Origin: Apostichopus japonicus
Lineage: Eukaryota > Echinodermata > Holothuroidea > Aspidochirotida > Stichopodidae
Direction: 5' to 3'
DNA length: 64,000 nucleotides
Assembly (NCBI RefSeq): GCF_037975245.1
Contig: NC_092568.1
Span: forward strand, 11,185,501 to 11,249,500
The notes beneath the pieces were generated by a model, which saw only the letters and a program-made list of their open reading frames with translations, had not been told where the DNA came from and did no database searches. Made by a program: the position numbers and the translations under genes. Shown here one piece after another: positions 42,448-54,400 of the stretch. Each line of letters starts with the position of its first letter. The first letter of the stretch is position 1.

Positions 42448-45400
42448 CTGTGGAGGAAGAAAAAAAGATAACAAGGGATTAAACAGATCAGCAAGACCTA
42501 AACTTTGTGTTTACAACTATATCAACGAGGGTTTATCATAAGAGTAGCGGATTAAGGAGATTTCTATCCTGATCCAATTGTTTCAAGATATTTAAGATCC
42601 ACTTGTTTTGTGATATTTGGACTGCGATTCAAATCCATAACGATTTTTGCTAATCCCTGATATCAAGACTGTTACAAGATTTCATAATGATGTTTGCTAT
42701 TCCTAGCTGTGGCCGGTTGTTTCCTGATATTCAGACTGCTACATGATTTCATAACCATGTTTGCTATTCCTAGCTGTGGCCGGTTGTTTCCTGAAATTCA
42801 GACTGTTACAAGATTTCATAACAATTTTTGCTATTCCTATTTGTGACCGGTTGTTTCCTGATATTCAGACTGCTACATGAAATCGAACGATCTTTATTAT
42901 TCTTAGCTGTGGCCGGTTGTTTCCTGATATTCAGACTGCTACATTAATTCATACCGATTTTTGCTATTCCTAGCTGTGACAGGTGGTTTTCTGATATTAA
43001 CACTGCTACATGAATTCATAATGCAGTTTGCTATTCCTAGCTGTAACCCGTTGTTTTGTGACACTAAGACTGCTATACGAATTCATAACTAATTTTGATA
43101 TTCTTAGTGATGACCGGTTGTTTTCTGATATTCACACTGCTACATGAATTCATAACGATGTTTGCTATTCCTAGCTGTGGCCGGTTGTTTGAAATATTCA
43201 GACTGCGAAACCATTTTTGCTATTCCTAGCTGTGACCTGTTGCTCCTGATATTCAGACTGCTACATGAATTCATAACGATGTTTGCTATTCCTAGCTGTG
43301 GCCGGTTGTTTGAAATATTCAGACTGCGAAACCATTTTTGCTATTCCTAGCTGTGACCTGTTGCTCCTGATATTCAGACTGCTATATGAATTTGTAACAA
43401 ATGTTGCTACTCCTAGCTGTGACCGGTTGTTTTGTGACATTCGGACTGCCATACCAATTCGTAACAAATTTTGCTATTTCTAGTTTTGACCAGTCGTTTC
43501 CTGATATTCAGACTGCTACATGATTTCATAAGGTTGTTTGCTATTCCTAGCTGTGAATGGTTTAGCTTAATCCTTTATGAACCTAATAAATCATGTCAAT
43601 GGGGATAGATTAAAGATGCTGCATACTGTAGTGCCTTAAACCCTAGATTTCTGACCTTCCGGTCTCAAAGATGAAGCCTCCTTGCTACATATTTAAGTCC
43701 ATCTACCTCAATTAGTTTAGTTTACATATAAACAAACTATGGTCATTGGAGAATAAGTGTGTAAACACCATTAGTGTCTATTTAGCCTGATTGAATGCTA
43801 AGATTATCATATCTTATCACTGACGAGTCTAGATTTGGAGTTATCTACACGGCAAACAGTCTCATGGCTCTCTAAGCTCTCGTATCTTAAACTTTGTTGT
43901 TACTTCATGTTTGGCTTCAGTTTAGAAACAATTTTTTTTCTTCAATTATACAGAGGCAGACCAAAGACAATTACTGATTATGACATATTTGCTTGTAATT
44001 GCTGCTTAGATATTAATAGCTATCTACCTTGCAGTTCAATCTGTGCTAACATTATTCAGGTCAGAAATGATGATTTTCCTAGAATAGGAAGTTTTTTTTT
44101 CATAAAATGTACTGAAAATGTTGGTCTAATATGCGGGCTAGGTTATTTAAAGTCACAAATGTAGCCCACCATTGCACTACACCATAACTTTGGGACAGGA
44201 CATAAATCATGGCTGGTGAGAGCACAAACTGATAGAGCCCAAGACTTGATGTCACTTCATAATGTCACTGATACCCTAGCCTGAATTATTCTGTCCTTCT
44301 TCAAAATCTGTTTTTTTTTATTTTATTTTTTTTATTTTGGTCATATTTACCTGCCAAATCCATTAAAAAGAGACACTATTTCTTCCCTCTTCAGTCGTAG
44401 TGGTTTCCTTCTGGTCGCTGGTGTAAATAGTATTTTTAAAGCTGTACCAAGGCCTTGAGTCTGTCGAAGATTAAAGTGCATCATTACATAGTAAAATGTA
44501 GCAAATGGTGGCCACGTTTGCTTGGACATATGAGAGGCCTTTTTTGTCAATGATTTCATAATCGAATCTAAACTCAAAAACAATGAATTAAGAAAAATAA
44601 ATATTTCAGCATATGAGAGATTTGAAGTGGAAAGGGTTCACACCAGTAGAATCATTGTGGCTTAAACTTAGGTCTGTGAAACAAAGGTCTGATGTCTCTG
44701 AGTCCTGTATGCAAAGCAGGTTAGGCATAGGTACATTCGTTACCAACATATCATAGTCCTAGCACTAAGGGTTAACAACCTTGATTATGAATTGTCAATT
44801 GTCAACAACTCTGTAACTGGACGACATACATTAATCTTGGAGTGACTCCAACTGGGGAACTTATGATTGAAAGGCACTGAAGTCTTTCTATGGCAACAAA
44901 AATGCTACTCTGAAATCAGTTCTGGCAGCATTATTTCTTGCAGATGAAAATAATGACCTTTGGCCTCGAGGGCTAATATTATATATTTTTTATATAAAAA
45001 GTAACATTCAGATCACTAATAGATCTCTTATGAACATGATATAGGCATATTACTGAACCAGCAATTCGTTGTGTCCTCCATTTTGTAAACACAGCAAACC
45101 GCATTAGCTCTCACCTGAAGTTTTCCCCACAATTTGCATTTATCGCATCCGACACAGTCCATAATTCTGGAAACGTTTCGGAAATGTGTTCTGAATTCTT
45201 CCTGAAAATAGTGAAAACAATGGTTAAAATGGTAAGTATGGGTAAATGGTAAAACGGTAAATAATTATGAAACCTAAAACAAACGTGAGCAGTCAATTAT
45301 AAGGATTATAGATCAAACTCGAAAGACATGAGAATGAAACCTTGGACTTGGAATTACCATGGTTACTTACCTCCTCTCACCACCACCCCATCCCTCCCCT

Positions 45401-48400
45401 CTTTCTTTAACCCTCCCTCCCCTCTTTCATTAAAAGGATTGTCTGGTGGCCCAAAGAAATTACCTTTAAAAATGATAAATAATTTTCTAAACATGTTGTC
45501 AAAGTATGAGCACACTAATGTTGCGTTTGACAGAGAAACAATTGTGTAATTGTTAAGGATAGACATTTCAAATATGACTTGAACAGTACAGAACGTGACG
45601 TCAGCTATGCTAATGCAGATTGTGTCATAACCCAAGCTCTGAACAGTACCCACAGTAATCACCACAAAACCGCTTTGTATACAGATTAATTTCTTTCTCA
45701 CGTTTCGGTGAAATTTCTTATAAATTAAATATGTTTTCGAAAACTCCTTAATCCGCCATATATGTAGTAGATCGGTGGTTTCGTGGTCTTTTGGTAGCAC
45801 AAGATAAGTTTTAACAGCAGACTCTTCGTTTTTTATACATCGCACTATCCAGCTCCAGCGCGAAGAATGTTCGCATGTGTAGGCTACTCTAACATTTACA
45901 ATAGGACAATTCTGCGAAGCCTAAGCTTCTTGGTACTACAATCTGCTCTGACATCGATTCCGCCAAGTTTCATCTTTCGTTGTTCCGAATGCTTTCAAGT
46001 TTCTTTTTACTGTAAATTTGATCCGTGAATTTTATTTCAGCGATTTCGAAGAACAGTTTATGAACTGTGGTTTGAGTGTGAGTGTACTATGTGCAACGCT
46101 ATACAAGTACACCAACTGGGCATCGTAGGATATACGTTCGCGAGTATGTACGTTATATATTAGGCAATCACATGTGCTTACACGTGAGAGTTTATTTGCT
46201 GCGGAAATGGGAGTGCTAACTTCAAGTCGCCTGTTTTGCGTATTTGTAAGCACTACGTCAATCACCATATTGAAGCGTTAGAACAAACGGTACTTTTGGT
46301 GAGGAACTGGTGAATTTGAAAACCAGATTTCTACACGAAGAAAACTTTGAATGGGGAAATTTTTACATGGTTAGAAAGAGAAAAATAATAACTACAAGGA
46401 CAATTTTTCAAAATCTTCCACCACACAATTCCTTCAACTCTATTGTTAGTCGCCTGCATATTGTATCACAGTTTCTGCAGTTAGTTCTTACATTGACATT
46501 TGCTTACACAGGATCAACTCAGAATCGTATTTACGTCCCCTTCCCAACAGGCTCTGACTTAACTAATAGATAAATATATTTGTATGCTAACTACAATGTA
46601 TGGTAGCCCAGAACAGACATGAGAGATGGAGACTTAGAATGGCATAACATCACAATGGCCACAGCTTTGACATCTAATCGAGCTGGGAGTAACACAACGT
46701 CTCGATAATGAATAAAGTTTTGTTAAGATGTTAGTCACGTAGGTGTCAGAGGAAAACCTACAAAACTATTGTAAAGTAAAAAAACTGTGTGCCAAGGTAC
46801 GCATGCATAGGAAAGCGACCCAGGTATTTTACTTTCTTGTCAAAATGTACAGATATTAATAGTAAAAGTTTAAAAAATCATAATAATAATCATAAGAAAA
46901 TTTGTTGTCATTTTTTTTCTAACACTCTGCATTCATCTCCTAAATCCATCCAGAACCAGTGATACTTCTGTACAATTGTCAATGTCCCTAGCACCAATCC
47001 CCTTCCCACCCTGGTAACCCCTTCCCCACCCTGGTATCCCCTTCCCCACCCTCCTGTAACCTTCTTGGCTACAGTGTAAACCGACACTTTGTACTATAGT
47101 CAATGTCCCTAGCATCCATCCCCTTCCCCACCCTGGTATCCCCTTCCCCACCCTGGTATCCCCTTCCCCACCCTCCTATCCCCTTCCCCACTCTCCTGTA
47201 ACCTTCTTGGCCACAGTGTAAACTGTACTTACTAACAGCTGCTGTGCTTGTAAAGGATCACCTTGGAACATTGCACTCTCATTGAAGTGATTTGGAAATG
47301 TCCTGATTACTTTTAAGAGGTTCGACACCGTTGCTCTGACATCTTCATCCTCGTTTGGAATACCTGGTCAAAAAGAAAATGTAAGAATCGTTCATTTTAA
47401 TACCTTCTTTACCATCTTTTGTGGACAGAATCCTTGCTTGCACGTAACATTTGTGTCTTTTTAATTCCTCGACTATCCTCTCGAAGGTCTTTGTTCAAAT
47501 CAAACACAAGGGTCCGAGGAGGGTCTGAGGAGAGTCCGAGAAGGGTCCAAGGAGGATACAAGGAGGACCAATACAATCACTACCAGACGAGAGACATAAT
47601 ACCATAGTGAATCCATAGGATTCAGTTATCTTGTAACTGTACCAGAGGGTAATTTATGTAACCATCAAAGCATAAAATTATCAATGCATTTCTGAGTATG
47701 AGTTGAACAGTGCAGACCCAACGTGCTAAACTTTGATTGGAGTATACACTCTACAATATGCTATATTACTGATTCTACATCAGCCACAAGATCCAGGAAG
47801 GCATGAGGGAGGGTAGGGGTGCACACACCTCTCCTCTCCCCCCCCTCCTTTCTAACATAAAAATTAGCATAATTAGCACAAATTGTATGTATGTATTTGA
47901 GATCCTCCTGCAAGCAGGAACTCGCGAAGAAGCCTCATTGGCTTATCAAAGCCACAAGCTGACCGAAGTCAGTCTCTTACATTCATATTTAACGTCCATG
48001 ATTATGAATTGTCAATTGTCAACAACTCTGTAACTGGACGACATACATCAATCTTGGAGTGACTCAAACCGGGGACCTTATGATTGAAAGGCACCGGCGT
48101 TAACCACTGAGCTAACACTCTGCATTGTACCAATTGTACCAATGTTGGTTTCCATTTCAGTTTCCTGTAACTTTAAATTAGAGGATGTATCAGTAAAATA
48201 TTTGTTGTATCCTGCAGGGTACAGGAAGATGATGCAATTCTGAGGGTGCACCGATGTACATTGCTGAGAACTGGACCCTTGAGTGCAGTAATAGCAATAT
48301 ACTCTACTCTTTAGACTACAAGGTTTATATACTTAGCTTTTAGGTGAACATTATTGCATAAAACTGACCTCCCCCTCCAAGCCCCCTCCTCAAGGTAAAT

Positions 48401-51400
48401 ACATTACTGCATCCTGATCCCTATGTGGTGCACACTACAGAGAACAACGTCATAAAGGAATGCATATGAAAGGTCAATTTCTGTATTAAACGAGATTCAA
48501 CAAAGGCTCATGGGAGATTTGACATGAAGACATGTCAAAGTGATTCACTTCTGATCAAATAAAAATCAATTAAAAATCAGTTAGCCAATAAATCAGTTCA
48601 ACTTAGCAAGAAATTGAGACAATTAAAAGTACAGTACCTGAATAAAATTGAAATAATAGATTAATAGTACCTGAATGAATTTGAAATAATAGAGTAATAC
48701 TACCTGAATAAAAATGAGATAATAGATTAATAGTACCTGAATTAAATTGAATAAAAGATTAATAGTACCTGAATAAAATTTAAATAATAGATTAATAATA
48801 CCTGAATAAAATTTTTCATCTTTTAAGATTGGCGCAACTTTGTCTATAGCTCGTAGAACCACCAAGTACGTAAAGAAGAGATTCTTCAACCTGATTGGTC
48901 CTTCGCCTTTGGTATTTTTCGGATGGAACCTGCGTTGAAATTCCTCAACATTGTGTCCCCACACTTGCTGTCCCAAGTTTCCTTCTACAAAGAAAAGCGA
49001 GAGGAGTTGAGATCAAAAAGATATCGCTTTATAAAATTAAACTCATCATAATTATTGAGGAGCATTGAATTCTATTTGTTTACTGAATTGGCAGTTTTAG
49101 TGTTGCTATACATACACAAACAAACCCTGAGTACAGGATATCTTATCATATATAGTTTGGCTTTTAATATTATTCACATTTGAAATAACTTTCATTGTTT
49201 AATGTCTGAATGGCTGCATATTAAATCAAATTTCATGTTGCAATGTAACGTCTCTGTTCAGTTTACACGTTAGATACCGTGTTGCTTTCGTTAAGTCTAA
49301 AACAACTGTTTAAACATTCCTTTTCTTTCCCTTTAATTACACAACAGAGTACCAATAGGTTGAAATCTGACAGCTGTGTGTTCTAATAAAATTTGTAATG
49401 CATTAACTGCATACATTTTATTGCATACAGTCTTGTTTGTCTGTTGATATATATGTAATGATTGAACAAGTTTGCTTGCTTAACTATGGATAGCATATTT
49501 AATTGATGAACCGCAGATTAGGGTTAATTAACTTAATTTCTCAATTACTGAAAATGGTCTTAAAATGCAATCTGCACTGACAGTAACTATTTTAAATGGA
49601 TTTGAATTGAGCGTGTCAAAGTTAAGATTTGCTGATGGTCAGCCTCTTAAGTATAATTACATATCTAGCAGGAGAGAATTTCTGTTTGCAACACACAAAC
49701 CTGGGAGAAGATTGACAAAGATACCGGCAAGATATCTATTCAATGATTATTACCTAGTGTACAGTAAGACTGGTTCAAGAAAACGTTATGTTTATCAACC
49801 CAGGCAAGGATTCATACCTGCAAATAAATATTGTTTGGATGGACAAGAACTCTATCTATCACTATTCTGAAATTTTGGAAGTTTGAAATAACCTCCCGCC
49901 CCCCTTAACCTCCCCCTCTCCCCTGTCTATTCAGCTGGTCTAGAGCCAATACTAGTCCCACCATACATACTGTATCATGATGTTTTTAATAATGGAAACT
50001 TTTCATATCATGATGCATGAACAGAAAAAACAAAGACACACTTACCGCTTAAAAGATATTTAGCACATAAATGTATATTGATACTGCTGTGAAGTCCAGA
50101 TATAAGGCGATAAAAGGCTCTCTTTTCAAGGCACAAACCTGTTGGGGGAAAAAAATGATCTTTTGGTGTGAGAATTCCAATAAAATTTTTTTTTAAAAAG
50201 TAAGAAAAGTAAATTTTTAAACTTTCCAATATCTTTTAGCATTTGAAACTTGGGACTAATAGTACATTTGATATATGGTATATGTTAAAAGAATCTACTA
50301 TCATTGTTCAAATCAGGTCATTGCATCATTCACAAAACTTTATGATGAAACTTTTCCAAGAAGTGTAACATCGTAGAACCAGATAGGTACGTCCAATGCA
50401 GAGGTTATTTGTACCTTTACAAGTAAGGTACATAATATCAAATGTTTGAACCAACTATCAATTACTTTTGTTTTTCTGATAATGACTTTACATTTGTTTT
50501 TTTCTATTTTCACGCCCCATATCCTTTCTTTATGGATTATATTATTAATGTGTCTATATAGTGTTTCTGTGTTTGTAAACATATCTTAATGATATCGTAC
50601 CAAAAGATCTAATTATATATAGAATGCCAAACAGAAAATCAAAGAATGAAACACTGCTCTAACATACACATATATGTAAACAGTCTATAACTGATGCATT
50701 TTATGAACATCGTAATATTCATATAAGGTATTACTAATTTAATGTAGTTAATGTTGACATTCCTATTATCATGTCCACTGTACTGCTATTAAATGGTTAA
50801 GTAGTCTACACAATATCAAAGTGGCTGTTGCAATGGCAGTTCACAACAGACCATTTGTCTTAACATTTATATATATTTTCCTCTTCCTTTTCGACTGTTT
50901 TTGGTTTTTGGAAGAGAGAAAGGGCTAACCATATGTGACATTGTCCTACAGTATAATGTATTCACACCAACGACCATGTATCTATTATTAAAAAAGTATT
51001 TTTATGATCCTCTTCAATGGTTTACATGCATGTACACAGAATAATCACAAATAACATTGCCCTACACTGTGTACACAGAATAATCACAAATAACATTGCC
51101 CTACACTGTGTACACAGAATAGTCACAAATAACATTGCCCTACACTGTGTACACAGAATAATCACAAATAACATTGCCCTACACTTTGTACACAGAATAA
51201 TCACAAATAACATTGCCCTACACTGTGTACACAGAATAATCACAAATAACATTGCCCTACACTTTGTACACAGAATAATCACAAATAACATTGCCCTACA
51301 CTGTGTACACAGAATAATCACAAATAACATCACCCTACACTGTACACAGAATAATCACACATAACATTGCCCTACACTGTGTACACAGAATAATCACAAA

Positions 51401-54400
51401 TAACATTGCCCTACACTGTGTACACAGAATAATCACAAATAACATTGCCCTACACTGTATCAACACCAACAACAAGTTATTTCATGAACATCAAATGCTG
51501 TATTGTGTTTATCAGTATCCTTGGATAGCAAAATGATGCTGAGCTTATGACATAAACCTTAGAATCATATCTGAGAAACCTTTCATGTGGTATTTCTTGG
51601 AATATTAAAAAAACACAGCATGCTTTCACTGACACTGATCAAACATGATGCAGAAGGGACTTCCAACTGAATCAATTTTCCAATTCCTTATCACCCTCTT
51701 AGTCCATACACCATATAAACTCTACTACTATTTTCATGCAAAATTAACCAAACCTCCATGGTCTAGTTAGTAAACATTCTGTGGTTGAACACACTGCCAC
51801 AATGTTCAACATGGGTGGTTCAAGTTAGCCTAATTCTCATTGAATACTATTCAAATTGTTCTTAAGGGGATATACCGGTGGTGGCTGAAGTAGAATGCTT
51901 TAACCCAAAATGCTGGAAATGTTTAGCACCTATATGCCAAAACCATATCATCGTGACCTTATTGTATCATGATACAAATTTTTTTCAAGTGGTATCTTGT
52001 AAAAATTGTATCTGGCAACAGTGCTCAGTGAATGATGTCATCGCGGCAATCATGGCGCTGAGAATGTGTTTGTTTTTCTTCATAATATGTAAACTATGTA
52101 CAGTATCCATGCACTGAGGCAAATAACATTTTTACAAAAACAGAAAAACAGTTACATTTTGATCAGATTCTAGACACTGGAACACTGAGACCTGAGCAAA
52201 CATTTCCAAATTTATCCCGTTTTTCGATGATATCACAACGAGACCACTTTAATAGAGAAAGTAAATCTTTTGTGAAGACCATCATAGACCACATACACTG
52301 GAGTAAGGAATACCAACTCAAAAATACTGCTGGTTACCGTACATGCAATAATCAACCATATCACATATCACAACCATATCACAAGTTAGGAACATTCAAT
52401 CCATCGCATCTCTAGTTAGGAACAAGATACTGACTGATATGGGCTTTCCATCTAAAACCGTATGGAATATTTTCCTCTCTCAAGTTTTTTTTAATTTTTT
52501 TTAGTTTATATTTTTACTTTAAGTTTTCTGGCAAGGGCATAACCCTTTAAAATACACCACTAAGGTTTTATCCTAAAACCTAATTAGTTATTATAATTTT
52601 TTTTTTGTATTGTGAATACAATTGGCTCTAACAAATTTGTGATGCATAAATATATTTGCCTATGGTATTATTTTCCATAGAGTAAAAGGAAAATCTGTAA
52701 TGATTATGATCCATTGAAATTCAAGTTATGTTTTAATGAGTTGCCTAGCAATGCCATGAAATTGTGCTATTATGAGTGTGCAATGCTTATTATGTTATAT
52801 TATTTCTTGGAGTGCACATATATCACTTTCACATATTTAATTGGTAACCAGCATGTTGCTCAACATAAAAAAAAAGCTTGCTAACACAAAGAGTAACTCA
52901 AAGGTGTGTTCAAAAGAACAATTAAGATATAATAAAGAATTGGTTTTACTTTATTTGACATGCATCTTTTAAACCAAACAAGGACACTTAGCATTAAAGA
53001 CCAGTCCCCAAAATGGACCCCCCCCCCTCCATCATAACCCCATGCAATCCACACCTCTACAGGCAGATCTAAATAGCTCCCTTGGGAGAAATGTAATGGA
53101 CGGTTACTTTCAAAAACCATCATTAACAAAGCATCTGGTTGTACTGAATTACTACCACATTAATGAATTTTATTTTATTTTTTGGAACCTGTTGTTTTAT
53201 TTAAGGTTTCTATGAAAAATATTAAACAAAGAATACAGAGTAACTTTTCCACTCCAGTAAACCAGTGCACTATTTCCTACAAACTGTATTGAGAAACTTC
53301 AAATTTCTTCTTGGCAAAAATGATACAATGAACTTTTTTATATAGAACCTGATTAATTCATAACAATATCAATTTCTGCCCATAGATTTTTAATGCAAAT
53401 TTTAAGGTTTAGAAACAGGTGTCATCTGCTACGAGAGTGTTTTAGCTAGCGCTGAGGCTCAAGTGGTAATTACTGTTCTGGAAAGGACTTTCTGAGTTTC
53501 TTGCATTATTTAACATTGCTTGTGAACTTTCTGCAATAAAATCACAAGATAACTAATTCTCATTACTTGCTTCAGGGAGGGGGGGGGAGGTGGGGAGGGG
53601 CAAGATGTGCTGCCTTGAAAGTACAGTAACAACGGATCAAACGGCTATCAGAAAATGAAATGCTGCCAGCTGCACTCTTACTTAATCATGTAAATTAAAC
53701 AAAAATAAAAAGTAAACACTGAGAACTGCCTAACTACAGTATAGTACCACAGTTAAAGCAAGCATAAAGCAGGCATAAATTAATGAAAACATGCATACAT
53801 GCTAAAGGTTGCAGGACAAGATACAAATATCATATTACTTAAACTCTTAAAATTTACCAGAAACATATCAACAGCTCAATAGAAACATGATGATTTCCAA
53901 CATCTTGGTATTAAACTAATATTTGCAAATAAAATAGTAACAAAAAATAAAAAAGGTTGTGTGGCTGGTTTAGTTCTGATATTTGTTGTTGTTTTTTTTC
54001 TATCTTTTACAATAATGACTCCAAAGTTACCTGCTAAATATTGTGAGGCTTTACAGAAGAAAGGGGGGAAAAAAGAAGGAAATTTTATGAGGAAGAAAGT
54101 AATGAAAATTAAAATGGGGGTAAAGAAACAAGGATAAAAATATTAAAGACAAAAACAGCTGAAAAATTTGGATAAGTTGGTTTTAATCAATTTAAACGAA
54201 AAGGAAAATTGAAAGAATGTCAGCAATGTTTTGGGAGTTTGATGAATTGAAAAATTGAATGAATCTCTTCATACTTCCACGAAATACACTTTAGCAGCAT
54301 CTACGACCGGGTCATTCCTTGTCAAATCACAGATGGCTGTTGCTTGACCCCTCTCCAAAAGTGACCACTCTTCCTCCATGAAATAGAGCACCATGAAATA

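Larger units (their letters stand above)
41541..44803 (-). repeat. Duplicated block B (ERO1 3' end, gene-proximal copy)
   Basis: The same-orientation match of 25898-30821. It contains ERO1 exons 44460-44351 and 42447-42351, the shared 3' flank, a shorter 67-bp satellite array and the unidentified open segment. It lies directly downstream of the ERO1 active-site exon, so it is the natural 3' end of the gene. Confidence 0.92.

Noticed and set aside
48623-48781. Continuation of the ERO1 exon frame into an FIQVLLIYY-type repeat
   Set aside because: This is the intronic 33-bp donor array, not coding sequence. The true exon ends at 48802 and phases match the next exon exactly. The possible in-frame extension by one unit is recorded as a finding.
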